DNA of 64,000 nucleotides from an uncultured Oscillibacter sp. (GCA_947577075.1 CANPTW010000006.1:1-64000); one strand, 5' to 3'. Shown: positions 8,474 through 19,251, counted from the stretch's first letter. Program-made: numbers and translations. Notes: generated from the letters alone by a model not told the origin.

Positions 8474-10741
8474 ATGCCCAAAGCAAAGGAGCGAAAACCA
8501 AACGATAAGATCAAGAACCAGGGCAAGCGCAAGGCCAGAGGGCTGGTTCAGAATCAGGCCCGCCGTGTGATGACGGCGAAAATGCGGAAGGAGCTGGCCC
8601 AGCAGAAGCGGAGCGCCAGCGGTTCCACCAGCGGCGAGACGGTCCGCGACACCAGCCCTACCGCCGAGGCCGTGGAGCAGATGGAGCAGACCGCCGGGGC
8701 CGCTGTCCAGGAAGTGGGACACCGGACGAAACAAGGTGTTTCCCAGGCTGTTACCAAGGTGAAGCAGGAGCGTAGGAAAATCAAGGAGCGGCAGGATCAG
8801 CTGAAGGAGGGAGAGCCGTCCCCGAAACCTCTGATACCGGAGACGCCGGAGGCTCCCGCCCCGGAGCCGAACCGCGCAGCGCCCAGGAAAAAGACTAGCC
8901 GGACGCCGCCGCGCTCCAAACCCCAGGCGGCCAGCAGAACTGACGGTAAGCCATTGGCCCCGAAGGAGAAGCCCGCTCCGTCTATCCGCAGCAAAACTCC
9001 GAAAACACGGCCCGCCAGCGGCCTGGAGGCTCCCAACGCTCCGAAGGTGCGTCCTGCGGGTATACCGACAGATCCTCCGGTCCCCAGGACACGGACGGCA
9101 GGAACAGAAACCGCACCGCCGCTTACTGAACCATGGACGGCGGACAGGCCGTCCGCCCCGCCAACGCCGGGAGAGCGTATGCGGGAATGGGCTGTGGACA
9201 AACGGAAGAAACAGGCCCAGGAGTTTGGGCAAGTCTCCGCCTCGCCAGAATATAGGGAACAGCCCCCGGTCAGCCATTATGGAAAATCCCCCGCAGTCCC
9301 CGGCAGCCCCGCCCCTTCAAAAGAACCTTTTTCTTTTAATAATCAATCTATCTATCCATCCATCAAGGAGAGGCCCCGAACCTCCACCATTCTGAAAGAG
9401 AAGTCCCAGGGCTGGACGATTACCCCCAGGACTCGCCAGAGTGTGGAACAGGCCGCCGGGAATACGGCAGTTCCTCCGAAAGCTCCCGCCCCCGCAGAAG
9501 CGAAAACCACCGCAAAGCATTTCATGGATCGAGCACGCCAGAAGGCAAAAAAAGAGGCCCAGCGGACCATAGCCCAGGGCTCAAAAAAGACGGCCAAGGC
9601 CGCCGTGGACCTCTCCCGGAAAGCGGCAGCAGCCACCGCCAACGCGGTAAAATCCCTGATTGGCGCCCTTTCCGCCCTGGTAGGCGGGGCTGCTCTCGCC
9701 GCCGCCCTCTGTGTGATCTTCCTGATTGCCGCTGTGATTGCCTCTCCCTTCGGGCTTCTCTTTTCCAACGAGCCATCCCCTGGAGCGGTCCCGCTGAACG
9801 CCGCCGTGACGCAGATCAACGTGGAACTGACGGACAAGCTGTCCCTGCTGCAAGCCGGGGACTATGACAGCATCGACATCCAGGGAACCGGCCCCGATTG
9901 GCGGGAGGTGGCGGCGGTGTTCGCCTGCAAGACCTCTCTGGGCACGGACGGCGTGGACGTGGCCGCGCTGACCCCTGACCGGGTAGACCGGCTGAAAGCT
10001 GTCTTTTGGGATATGTGCGAAATCGCCTCCAGCGTGGAAACCATAGACCACCCCGCCAGCGGAACGGCGGAGGCGTGGACAGAAAAGATTCTACATATCA
10101 CCATCACCGCCAGGACCGCCGATGAAATGCGGACGGTCTATCTTTTTACTCCCGAGCAGAACAGCGCCTTGACGGAGCTCCTGGCGGAGCTGAACGGGAT
10201 CGGTACACTGTTGGGAGACCTGGGCGTCACCCAGGAGGACGCCGCCGAGCTGCTGCGCCGCTTACCCGCGGACCTTTCCCGGTCACGCCGGACCGTGGTG
10301 GAGACGGCCTGCAAGCTGGTGGGCAAACTGAACTATTTTTGGGGCGGCAAGTCCTTGGTGCTGGGCTGGGATTCCCGCTGGGGAACTATCCAAAAGGTTT
10401 GGGCCGCTGGCAGCCCCTCCACGGGAACCTATCGGCCTTACGGCATGGACTGCTCCGGCTTTGTGGATTGGGTATTTTACAATATGTCTGGCGGGAGCTA
10501 CGTGATCGGCCATGGCGGAGGCGCCCGGATGCAGCATAGCTACTGTACGCCCATCTCCTGGTCCCAGGCCCAGCCCGGCGACTTGGTGTTCTACCCGGAG
10601 GACACCCATGTTGGAATTGTGGGCGGCTGGGACGAGAGCGGAAATATCCAGATCATCCACTGTGCCAGCGGGCAGAATAACGTGGTTATTACCGGGAAAG
10701 CCGGATTCACCACCATAGGCAGGCCAGACTACTACGGCTGA
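8474..10741 (+). CDS. CD1108-like conjugation protein with C-terminal NlpC/P60 hydrolase
   Basis: 755 aa; Pro/Lys-rich N-terminus, TM, C-terminal YGMDCSGFVDWVF...PGDLVFY...HVGIVGG. Confidence 0.85.
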   Translation: MPKAKERKPNDKIKNQGKRKARGLVQNQARRVMTAKMRKELAQQKRSASGSTSGETVRDTSPTAEAVEQMEQTAGAAVQEVGHRTKQGVSQAVTKVKQERRKIKERQDQLKEGEPSPKPLIPETPEAPAPEPNRAAPRKKTSRTPPRSKPQAASRTDGKPLAPKEKPAPSIRSKTPKTRPASGLEAPNAPKVRPAGIPTDPPVPRTRTAGTETAPPLTEPWTADRPSAPPTPGERMREWAVDKRKKQAQEFGQVSASPEYREQPPVSHYGKSPAVPGSPAPSKEPFSFNNQSIYPSIKERPRTSTILKEKSQGWTITPRTRQSVEQAAGNTAVPPKAPAPAEAKTTAKHFMDRARQKAKKEAQRTIAQGSKKTAKAAVDLSRKAAAATANAVKSLIGALSALVGGAALAAALCVIFLIAAVIASPFGLLFSNEPSPGAVPLNAAVTQINVELTDKLSLLQAGDYDSIDIQGTGPDWREVAAVFACKTSLGTDGVDVAALTPDRVDRLKAVFWDMCEIASSVETIDHPASGTAEAWTEKILHITITARTADEMRTVYLFTPEQNSALTELLAELNGIGTLLGDLGVTQEDAAELLRRLPADLSRSRRTVVETACKLVGKLNYFWGGKSLVLGWDSRWGTIQKVWAAGSPSTGTYRPYGMDCSGFVDWVFYNMSGGSYVIGHGGGARMQHSYCTPISWSQAQPGDLVFYPEDTHVGIVGGWDESGNIQIIHCASGQNNVVITGKAGFTTIGRPDYYG

Positions 10742-10742
10742 A

Positions 10743-10806
10743 AATAGATCTCACGGTGAGACGCGATTCTTGTCGAGAATCAAATCCCACCGTGAGATTT
10801 ATTTAT
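10743..10806. repeat. ICE palindromic repeat, hairpin copy D
   Basis: AAATAGATCTCACGGTGAGACGCGATTC...GAATCAAATCCCACCGTGAGATTTATTT. Confidence 0.88.
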
Positions 10807-11065
10807 TATCCTTGATTGTTTCCGGGCGCGTATACTCAATCAGTTCCCCAGCGTCAATCTCCAAATACCAGCACAATTTACAGATAAGGCCAGCGTCCAT
10901 CCGCTGAAAGTCATTGCGGTAATATCTGTTGAAATTCGTGCGTGGTATGTCCAAATCTTTACAGATTCTATTCTTGGAGATACCTCGTTCATTCATAATG
11001 CGCTCAAGATTCAGCGTCAGTTTCCCATAATCCATAATGAGTCCCTCTTTACTTTGATGATTCAA
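10799..11065 (-). CDS. XRE-family HTH regulator
   Basis: LERIMNERGISKNRICKDLDIPRTNFNRYYR. Confidence 0.8.
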   Translation of the reverse strand: MNHQSKEGLIMDYGKLTLNLERIMNERGISKNRICKDLDIPRTNFNRYYRNDFQRMDAGLICKLCWYLEIDAGELIEYTRPETIKDNK

Positions 11066-11196
11066 TTATATATAATGAGGGCACATTTCATAATTCACAA
11101 TATAGTCTATCATAATTAAACGATTCTCAATATCATACCTGACTATATCGTTACATCTATGGGTTGTGCAGAATATGAAGTGAGGAGTGAGTTGCA

Positions 11197-11841
11197 TTGA
11201 AAAAACATATAGGAAAACGTCACAATTACTACCAAAATATTGCTAAACTCATTGGAATCAGCATCTCGCTTGTAGCCTTCTTCGCCCTTGGCGTGTTCTT
11301 GCGCGGCATCATTGCGGACCGGGATATGGCATTGTGGAAATCCATTGTTCTAACACCGGAGCCGGAAGTCTGCGCTTTGTGCGGGAGTGGGAGCGGCATA
11401 TCATATCATGCTCCTGTTGTGGTAAACCTTTCTACCGGAGAGAGCGGCGAACTGCGTGTCTATGACCCTGATCCCTACCGGAGAAATGAAATCGCGGAAG
11501 AACAATCCACGGGCACTTTCTCCTTTCTGTATGTCGCCGGTATTATGGGGTATCGTGATACCTGTGACCATTCCAGCCATGTCACCCTGCCGAAAGAGCG
11601 GGAATGGACGCAGATAGATCCCTCTTACTTTTGCCGCAGCTGCCGGACGCTGCTTGCAGATACGGCCACAGAGGGATATGTTTTAGCAGACCTTTACAAT
11701 TTGAGCGGTATAACAACCTATGCCATAAAAGACAACGCAAAATATACGATCCGGGACTATGACATTTCTATATCCACCCAGGAGGAACCGGGCGGCCTTT
11801 CCATCCATGTGACCGGCCTGCTGACTGCAAAAGAGGGGTAA
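11197..11841 (+). CDS. Membrane-anchored hypothetical protein
   Basis: N-terminal TM, two CxxC-type motifs (CALCGSG, CRSC). Confidence 0.6.
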   Translation: MKKHIGKRHNYYQNIAKLIGISISLVAFFALGVFLRGIIADRDMALWKSIVLTPEPEVCALCGSGSGISYHAPVVVNLSTGESGELRVYDPDPYRRNEIAEEQSTGTFSFLYVAGIMGYRDTCDHSSHVTLPKEREWTQIDPSYFCRSCRTLLADTATEGYVLADLYNLSGITTYAIKDNAKYTIRDYDISISTQEEPGGLSIHVTGLLTAKEG

Positions 11842-11845
11842 AACT

Positions 11846-12340
11846 ATGCGCGAGAAAACCTGCTGCTTTACCGGCCACCGGAAAATACCGCCAGAGGAAC
11901 GGGCGGGGATTTCCGACAGGCTGGAACATATCATCATCAGTCTGTATCAACAGGGCATCCAGACTTACGAGGCCGGAGGCGCCCTAGGCTTTGATACCCT
12001 TGCCGCCAGAACGGTGCTTCGCCTGCGGGAGAACTGCCCCGGCATGAAGCTGGTTCTTGTTCTGCCTTGCCTGACGCAGACACGGGGATGGAAACCGGAG
12101 GATGCGGCGGAGTACGAAAGCATCAAGGCCCAGGCGGATCATGTTGTCTATACGGCCCAGCAGTATACCAGGGGGTGTATGCACAGGCGCAACCGCTATC
12201 TTGTGGACAACAGCGGCATTTGTGTCTGCTACCTGACGAAAGAGCGAGGCGGTACAGCTTATACCGTCAACTATGCTGAAAAACACAAGCTGGAAATCAT
12301 CAATATAGCTGCAAATCGTTCTGAAAAGCAAAAACCATGA
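11846..12340 (+). CDS. SLOG-family (DUF1273-like) protein
   Basis: KTCCFTGHRKIP..., GGALGFDTLAARTV, GGTAYTVNYAEK. Confidence 0.85.
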   Translation: MREKTCCFTGHRKIPPEERAGISDRLEHIIISLYQQGIQTYEAGGALGFDTLAARTVLRLRENCPGMKLVLVLPCLTQTRGWKPEDAAEYESIKAQADHVVYTAQQYTRGCMHRRNRYLVDNSGICVCYLTKERGGTAYTVNYAEKHKLEIINIAANRSEKQKP

Positions 12341-12541
12341 CATATAAGCCGCAAGAAACCAAATCCCACCGTGAGATTTATTTTCTTGCAGCCTTACAAA
12401 CCCAAAAGGAAGAAACACATGATTTCTTAAATTGCAGATAAAATCCTTCAATCCCCCAAATTTGTTGCTTATATAAACTTTTTATGCAATTTGTCGATAT
12501 AGAATATACTAGGCAACATTCTGGAGCGGGAGGTATCTTCA

Positions 12542-13072
12542 ATGCTTGCTCTTTATCTGCAAATGCTCGATACGCCGGAGGAGAAAATTCGGTTTGAGCA
12601 AATCTATGAGAAATATCGCGGGCTTATGTACCATGTGGCGGATCATATTCTGCATAACCGCCAGGATGCGGAGGACGCGGTACACAATGCTTTTTTACAG
12701 ATTATCAAGCATTTCAGAAAGTTTCAAAGCGCCCCCGTCAACGAATTAACTCCCCAAATTGTAGCCCTTGCTAAAAACGAGGCCATCTCTCTGCGGCGGA
12801 AGAAGAGGGACGAGGCCCCGCTGGAGGAGGGGGAAAATCTTGTCATGGAATCAGAAACGATCACAGATTACCATGCGTTGGTAGACAGCTTTACCCGCCT
12901 GCCCCAAATCTATCGGGCTGTCATGGAAATGAAACTGCTGCTGGGTTACTCTGATGGAGAGATTGCCGCCAAGCTGGGCTTGACAAAAACGGCGGTCAGC
13001 AGCCGGATCAACCGGGGCCGCAAGCTCCTGCGGAACATTGTAGAACAAGAGGGTTTCCTGCGGGACGCATAG
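12542..13072 (+). CDS. ECF-like RNA polymerase sigma factor
   Basis: 176 aa; YRGLMYHVADHILHNRQDAEDAVHNAFL; region 4 YSDGEIAAKLGLTKTAVSSRINRGRKLL. Confidence 0.88.
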   Translation: MLALYLQMLDTPEEKIRFEQIYEKYRGLMYHVADHILHNRQDAEDAVHNAFLQIIKHFRKFQSAPVNELTPQIVALAKNEAISLRRKKRDEAPLEEGENLVMESETITDYHALVDSFTRLPQIYRAVMEMKLLLGYSDGEIAAKLGLTKTAVSSRINRGRKLLRNIVEQEGFLRDA

Positions 13073-13329
13073 GAGAGCACCCCAAAGGTCTATATAGTTT
13101 CCAGACGCTTGACTTCTCTTTTGGAATCCGCTCCCTCGCCGGTTGAATGATCGTGAGGGGGCGGATTGCTGTCTATACAACTGCTGGAACTCCGCATAAG
13201 CAGTGAGCGAAATCCACGAAATTTCAGAAAATTTGAAATTCCGGTGAGAATCAGGCTTCTCAAAACGTTAAATATAGTAGAGGGTATTTTATGCGTATAC
13301 GCCGCCAGAATAGGAAGGAGCAACTGATT

Positions 13330-13920
13330 ATGCAAATTCAAAACTATATGCGCAGTTATGTAAACAGTGTGATTGCACGAGATAAGGCGAAGTTTGAAAA
13401 GTCGCCGGCAGTGAAAAAGGCTGCCCAAAAGGAGGCACAAGCCGCCTTGACGGATGACGTTGTGGCCCAGATCAAGGAGCACGCCAAAAAAGACGCCCAG
13501 GTAAATGTCTATATGCAGAAGGACTACATTCAGATGATTAACTCCCACAAGCAGCAGCGCGTATCTCCGAACCGCCAGGAGGCAATTTCCCGGGCAGCCT
13601 TGGCGATAAACAGCGCGCCCAAGGGAAAGGGCAGCGCCGATCTTCTCTCCATGCTGCTGGGGGAGTATTCCATGAAGGCATGGGTAGGAGGATTGGTAGA
13701 CACCGCCGAGATTTATGCTCCCAACGGCGAGATGATCGCCGCCTATAACAGCAATGGCGGCTGGATGGAGATTTCTACGGAGGCAGAATACCAGTTCCTG
13801 CACCAGGCGGATCAGATTTACTATGACGCGTTTAAGGAAGCCCGTGCGGAAATCAACGCTGCGGCGGAAAATCCCGCGCCGGAACCGGCAAGCGAAGCAA
13901 CCTTTGACGCTTGCGTGTGA
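13330..13920 (+). CDS. Uncharacterised protein, paralog 1 of a repeated domain
   Basis: Shares IKEHAKKDAQVNVYMQKDYIQ...APNGEMIAAYNSNGGW...AFKEARAEI with the next two genes. Confidence 0.75.
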   Translation: MQIQNYMRSYVNSVIARDKAKFEKSPAVKKAAQKEAQAALTDDVVAQIKEHAKKDAQVNVYMQKDYIQMINSHKQQRVSPNRQEAISRAALAINSAPKGKGSADLLSMLLGEYSMKAWVGGLVDTAEIYAPNGEMIAAYNSNGGWMEISTEAEYQFLHQADQIYYDAFKEARAEINAAAENPAPEPASEATFDACV

Positions 13921-13935
13921 TAAGGAGGGAGCAAT

Positions 13936-14523
13936 ATGGTCAGCCCGTTGTCAAATAGAACCGGCACTCCAGTAAAATGGGGGCAGGGCCCCAAAATCCA
14001 GAAGGCGGAAAAAAGGACCGCCGAAAGTGCCATGACCGATGGCTTTGTTGAGAAAATAAAGGAATACGCCAAGCAGGACGCCAAGCAGGGCATCTATATG
14101 TCGAAAGGCTTTATCCAATTTCGTCTTGCGCGTATGGAGCAATGCGTATCTCCTGACCGCTCCGGCCCGAAGGCCGAGGTGATGTCCGCTATCCAAGCGG
14201 CGTTAAGGGAGCCCCACCCGCTGCTGCAAGCACTGGAAAAGATGCTGGAAAAACTGTCGGGGGGCGGCTCCGCAAATCTCAAAATAAGCGGGATTCAACA
14301 AGCCGCCGAGGTATACGCTCCCAACGGAGAAAACATCGCAAGCTATAACAGCCTGGGCGGAGGCTGGACGGACATTCAGACCAAAGAAGAACATAAGTAT
14401 TTCAGTGAAACGGCATCGGTCTACCACCAAGCGTATCGGGAGGCCCGGGCTGAGATGAAAGCCACGGCGGAAGCTCCTGCGGCGGAATCCGCCAACGAGG
14501 CATCCTTTGATACACGCATATAA
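13936..14523 (+). CDS. Uncharacterised protein, paralog 2
   Basis: IKEYAKQDAKQGIYMSKGFIQ...APNGENIASYNSLGGGW...AYREARAEM. Confidence 0.75.
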   Translation: MVSPLSNRTGTPVKWGQGPKIQKAEKRTAESAMTDGFVEKIKEYAKQDAKQGIYMSKGFIQFRLARMEQCVSPDRSGPKAEVMSAIQAALREPHPLLQALEKMLEKLSGGGSANLKISGIQQAAEVYAPNGENIASYNSLGGGWTDIQTKEEHKYFSETASVYHQAYREARAEMKATAEAPAAESANEASFDTRI

Positions 14524-14572
14524 GAAAAAACGGCTGTGGGGGTTCATCGCATTTAGGAAGGGGGGAATCTGA

Positions 14573-16117
14573 TTGACTGATGAGGCGCTGGACAACCTGG
14601 CTCGTCAGGCGTTATTGGATGCGATCCATCAGGAGTATGGCAGTCTCATGGCGGAGATGCCGGAGCACGATTTTCTCCCGGAGTTTGAAAAGAAAATGCG
14701 CAGGATGATCCGCCGGGCCAATCATCCTGTGCGGCACCGCATCGTTCAGGCTGCGGCCTGTCTGGCATTGGCCGTACTCCTGAGCGGCTGCGCGGTCCTG
14801 GCGGTCAGCCCGGAAGCGCGTGCGGCGTTTGCCGGCTGGATCAAGGAACTGCAACAGGAATGGTTCTCCTACCACTATGCAGGAGAAATAGACAGCAGTC
14901 CGAGAAATACGGTTTATTTTCCCGCATGGCTCCCGGAAGGTTATCGGGAGGTGGAGGCCCCGAAACCGGGAACGTTTGTCCGTGCGCTCTACCAAAATGA
15001 AAGCGGTGCGCTGCTGTCATTTGCTTATCAAGTGGGCCTGGAAAAGATGACCTTTCATGTTGAATGGGAGAACACGAACATACAGCCGGTTATAGTATCC
15101 GGCAAAAAGGCGGACCTCTATCAAAATACGCCTGACGGTGCAAATGTCCTCGTATGGACGGACGAGGCGCAGGGCATTGTATTTTGGCTTGCGGCCCAGC
15201 TCACGGAGGAGGAACTGATACAAGCGGCGGAGAGCCTCCAGGAATCCGAGCCGCTGGATTGGGTGTACCGCCCCACCTGGCTGCCTGGGCCTGTCGCTTT
15301 GGTTTCGTCCGTGGAGGCAGACGGCGAGGGAAATACGGTCTATGAAACCGGCGAAGGGGACCTGATTACATTCTGCTACTCTAAAAGCGGGAAAACGCCT
15401 TATGCGGGACGAACAGGCGGACAAAGCATTGTGCTGGAAAGCGGCACGGCGATGCTGTACCCGGCGGAAGAAGGCGGTATGGATTCTGTTTTGACGTGGG
15501 CGGACAACGAGACAGGGTATGCCCTTTGGCTGATTTCCCGGATGCCGGAGGAGGAACTGATCCAATTTGCGGAGAGCGTGAGGATCTATACCAACAACAT
15601 CAACAGCACTCTTGAAAGTGAGCCTTTTTCTGATGATTTAATCATAGGTCCTCCTTGTGAAAAGGTAAGACAGGTTTTGACGGAAGAATTTGCCGCAAGT
15701 GTAAAAGCGTATGCGGAACGTGACGCCAAGGCGAACATCTATATGCAGGACGATTACCAAGAAATGGAAAGAGCGTATATGCAGACGCATATCTCCCCGC
15801 AGCGGGAGCCCGCGATGGAACGGGTTTCTGATTTGATGAACCAGTATTTAGGCGCGGATCAACCGCCCAGCAATCACGTTCTCTGCCTGATTGAGCCGTT
15901 CTATTTTGCGAGTATCACCGCGTCTGACGGCCATGCCGCCGCGCACATCTATGATGTGTATGGACACATGATCGCCTCACACAGTTCCTACAACAGTGAC
16001 GGCGATCCCTGGTCGGACATATGGACGCTTGAGGAGTTGCAATTCAGCTATCAGGCAAACCAAATATACGCGGCGGCCTATCGGGAGGCCAGAATGAAGC
16101 TCATTAACAACGATTAA
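14573..16117 (+). CDS. DUF4367-like membrane anti-sigma-type protein fused to paralog-3 domain
   Basis: One TM, two DUF4367-like repeats (VLVWTDEAQGIVFWLAAQLTEEELIQAAESL / VLTWADNETGYALWLISRMPEEELIQFAESV), C-terminal VKAYAERDAKANIYMQDDYQ. Confidence 0.75.
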   Translation: MTDEALDNLARQALLDAIHQEYGSLMAEMPEHDFLPEFEKKMRRMIRRANHPVRHRIVQAAACLALAVLLSGCAVLAVSPEARAAFAGWIKELQQEWFSYHYAGEIDSSPRNTVYFPAWLPEGYREVEAPKPGTFVRALYQNESGALLSFAYQVGLEKMTFHVEWENTNIQPVIVSGKKADLYQNTPDGANVLVWTDEAQGIVFWLAAQLTEEELIQAAESLQESEPLDWVYRPTWLPGPVALVSSVEADGEGNTVYETGEGDLITFCYSKSGKTPYAGRTGGQSIVLESGTAMLYPAEEGGMDSVLTWADNETGYALWLISRMPEEELIQFAESVRIYTNNINSTLESEPFSDDLIIGPPCEKVRQVLTEEFAASVKAYAERDAKANIYMQDDYQEMERAYMQTHISPQREPAMERVSDLMNQYLGADQPPSNHVLCLIEPFYFASITASDGHAAAHIYDVYGHMIASHSSYNSDGDPWSDIWTLEELQFSYQANQIYAAAYREARMKLINND

Positions 16118-16124
16118 GGGCCAA

Positions 16125-16187
16125 AAATAAATCTCATGGTGGGACGCGATTCCTGACCAGAATCAAATCCCACCATGAGATTTATTT
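16125..16187. repeat. ICE palindromic repeat, hairpin copy F
   Basis: AAATAAATCTCATGGTGGGA...TCCCACCATGAGATTTATTT; one internal mismatch with 21555-21617. Confidence 0.9.
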
Positions 16188-16369
16188 ATGTAGTCTACGA
16201 CTTATAGTTTATTGTCTTTGCGTATTATCTATCATGAGCCACAAAAGCAATTCCCAAAAACCTTCTATTTGGTAACAGGCAAAAGCAGGACAGCACATTT
16301 TGGGCGAGTTGAATTTGTATAAAGTTCCTGATATAATACATTTCTAAAACTTGATTAAAATGTGGTGGT

Positions 16370-17089
16370 TTGATGACACAAATAATTTTGGTCGAGGATG
16401 ACAGCACAGCGGCCTTATTGATAAAACGATATGCTGAAACGCTTCTGACAGACTATCAGCTTACAATATTTCCTAATGCAACCCAAACCCTTGCCTGGGT
16501 AAAACACAATCCAGCGGATTTATTTATCCTGGATATTCAACTCCCAGACTATCGCGGAACAGAGCTGGGGAAACAGCTGCGGGCGCTCCCGGACCACCGC
16601 TTTACACCTATTCTTTTTGCTACGGAGTTAGCTGGTGAGGAACTATCTGCTTACCGGGAAATCAAGTGCTATGATTTTTTAGTCAAGCCATTTACAGAAG
16701 AGCAGTTTCAAAAGGCCGTGACTGCTGCGTTGGAAATGGGGAAAAACCTCGCAAAGCCACCCGCTCTCTTGCGAATTGAGCAAAAACAATTTGTGCTTGA
16801 GTATGAACTGGAAAATGTTCTCTACATTGAATCATTTGGCAAACAGACGGTAATCCACACCATTACCGAAGGCAAACGATTGGAAGATACTATTTCTGGG
16901 TATTCTTTGACCCGCCTCTTAGAATTAGCTCCCGGACACTTTCTGCAATGCCACAAAAGTTATTTAATCAACCCACAGCGCATTTCAAAGATCGATAAAC
17001 GGGAACGGCAATTATGGTTGAAAGACTGCGATACACCTATTCCGATTGGGGAAAGATACCAACGAAATCTCCATAGGGAGGGCAAGTAA
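16370..17089 (+). CDS. LytTR-type response regulator
   Basis: ILVEDDSTAALLIKRY, LFILDIQLPDYRG, C-terminal LytTR (FLQCHKSYLINPQRI). Confidence 0.9.
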   Translation: MMTQIILVEDDSTAALLIKRYAETLLTDYQLTIFPNATQTLAWVKHNPADLFILDIQLPDYRGTELGKQLRALPDHRFTPILFATELAGEELSAYREIKCYDFLVKPFTEEQFQKAVTAALEMGKNLAKPPALLRIEQKQFVLEYELENVLYIESFGKQTVIHTITEGKRLEDTISGYSLTRLLELAPGHFLQCHKSYLINPQRISKIDKRERQLWLKDCDTPIPIGERYQRNLHREGK

Positions 17090-17090
17090 A

Positions 17091-18374
17091 ATGCTGGTAT
17101 TGTTGGAATTTTTACTGGATGGAATTTTACTTGCACTTTGCAGTATCGGCCTTTTTGACCGAAGCAAAAGGAATCCGAGTTTACTTTTCCTGTTGTGTTC
17201 CGCTCTGTGCGTGATCTTCCGCACCTGGGTGGGCGGCAGTGAAACCCCCCTTTATTATTTACTTCTTCCGGCTGACAGCATTTGGGTGCTCCCATTTCTA
17301 TTTATTGGTGCATTGTGGCTCAACAGCTTATGGTTCCAGGCCAGCGAAGGTCATATATTCTGGGGCACAACGGCGCAGTTTGCATTGTACCTTTTAGTGA
17401 AGTTCGTCTGTGCTTTAGGATTGGGGCTAATTGGTTTAGAAAGCGGTTTTTGGGCCGTTTATGGAAGTCGGCTGCTTGCAATTCTTCTTTGGTGGCTCTT
17501 ATGGGAAACAGGAACCCTTCACTGGCTCCGAGATCGTCTTTCTGATGGCGATACACTTATACGAGTGATTGCTTGCAACAGTTTACTGGTTTTGGTTTTG
17601 CTATGGACAGCATATTTGCAATATACATTCAGCCGTGGAATCTGGCTCCCCGTGGCAATTTCCATATTAGCAATTCTTATACTGGCAGATGGACTTGCTT
17701 TTATATGGGACCAGCACCACATACAAAATCGGCAGCGCAGCAGACTGCTGGAGCAATACCTTCCCATGGTGGAGGAACTGGTGGAATCTGTCCGCGCTCG
17801 CCAGCATGAGTTCAATAATCGGATGCTGGCCGTATCAGCTGCGGTTGATATGGCGGCCACATTGGACGAGGCTAAAACCACGGTTGCCGGTTTGGTTGGG
17901 CAGGTTGGGCTGGATGCCACGGATCGGGAATTGTTGAGATGTGACAGTAAGGTAATCAGCGGGATGTTATTCGGCAAAACCAAACAGGCAGAACTTCGAC
18001 ACATCCGATTGGAAATTGCCATAACCGCCGCATTGCTCCATCGATCCTTATCAGAAACCGGCTGGGTAGAGTTAATTGGTATCCTGGTTGATAACGCTTT
18101 GGAGGCATCCGCCTCCGGTGACACCATTTTTTTGCGGGCTGAAAATGAAAATGGTATGGTCCGCCTGACGGTTTCTAACCCTTGTTCCCCTGTGTCTAAC
18201 ATAGAACTGACAGAAATGTTCAAGCGAGGATGGTCTACAAAGGCCGATACCGGACGCGGCTACGGACTATTCAACGCTTGCAGGCTGGTTGAACAGCATG
18301 GAGGGAAAATCATTATCCGGAACGAAAGAATGTGCGGGCAAAACTATTTGACAATCGGCGCATTGGTTCCATAA
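17091..18374 (+). CDS. GHKL sensor histidine kinase (AgrC-like)
   Basis: Multiple TM, RARQHEFNNRMLAV, GILVDNALEAS, STKADTGRGYGLFNACRLVEQHGG. Confidence 0.88.
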   Translation: MLVLLEFLLDGILLALCSIGLFDRSKRNPSLLFLLCSALCVIFRTWVGGSETPLYYLLLPADSIWVLPFLFIGALWLNSLWFQASEGHIFWGTTAQFALYLLVKFVCALGLGLIGLESGFWAVYGSRLLAILLWWLLWETGTLHWLRDRLSDGDTLIRVIACNSLLVLVLLWTAYLQYTFSRGIWLPVAISILAILILADGLAFIWDQHHIQNRQRSRLLEQYLPMVEELVESVRARQHEFNNRMLAVSAAVDMAATLDEAKTTVAGLVGQVGLDATDRELLRCDSKVISGMLFGKTKQAELRHIRLEIAITAALLHRSLSETGWVELIGILVDNALEASASGDTIFLRAENENGMVRLTVSNPCSPVSNIELTEMFKRGWSTKADTGRGYGLFNACRLVEQHGGKIIIRNERMCGQNYLTIGALVP

Positions 18375-18480
18375 GGGTGGACAAGGTCTTTATGGGGGGA
18401 TTTCATTCCCATAAAGACCTTGTTTGTTCCCCAGAGCTTGCACCTTATGGTAGGACTGGATAAAATGATACCGAAAGGGT

Positions 18481-19245
18481 GTGAAACCGATGCTGCTATG
18501 CTTGGAACTGAAAAAAATAAGAAAACCCGTATTGATAACTCTCTTTGGTATGACGATCTTGGCCTGCATTCTTACCTGTACACTATACCGGGATTATCAA
18601 GTCTGCTTTGTGCTGGACCCATGGGAAATCGGAACAGAATACTTTGGCCTCCTGTTTCCGTTGCTTGTGACAGTGCCCATTTGCTGGCAGCTCTACTACG
18701 AACGGCGAAACCACTTCCTGATTTACACATTGCCCCGTATATCTAAAAAGCGATACATGGGGGCCAAATGGCTAGCCTATGCCCTAGCTGCATTTTTGAT
18801 CGTATTTATTCCCTATTTCCTTTCCGCACTATGTTCTATATACATTGCGAATCCAAGTTTGCAGCCGCCGAGTGAAAAATATATTCATATCTTTCACAGC
18901 TTTTTCAAAGAAGCGCCCTTGGTGTACAGCCTGTTGCTGTCCTTATGGAAAGGTATTTTAGGCGTTCTTGTGATGACTTTTGGATTTGTGTTGGCATTAT
19001 ACAGCGAAAACCTCTTTATTGTTCTGACAGCGCCATTTGTATACGTTGTATTGGAAAATTTCGGATGGGCTATTCTCGGTATACCGAAATACCGCCTGAT
19101 TACTGCATTTGAACCGAGCAGCCTTTCCTCTGCTGTTGTCTCAGGCGCTTCTTTTGTTGTCGGGCCATTGTTGCTTTGCATCGTAATTGGCATTACAGTG
19201 CTATATTATTCCAAAGTCAAACACTACGCCGTCTATGAGATGTAA
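18481..19245 (+). CDS. ABC transporter permease-like membrane protein
   Basis: Six hydrophobic segments; upstream of a second permease and an ATPase. Confidence 0.65.
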   Translation: MKPMLLCLELKKIRKPVLITLFGMTILACILTCTLYRDYQVCFVLDPWEIGTEYFGLLFPLLVTVPICWQLYYERRNHFLIYTLPRISKKRYMGAKWLAYALAAFLIVFIPYFLSALCSIYIANPSLQPPSEKYIHIFHSFFKEAPLVYSLLLSLWKGILGVLVMTFGFVLALYSENLFIVLTAPFVYVVLENFGWAILGIPKYRLITAFEPSSLSSAVVSGASFVVGPLLLCIVIGITVLYYSKVKHYAVYEM

Positions 19246-19251
19246 CAACAT

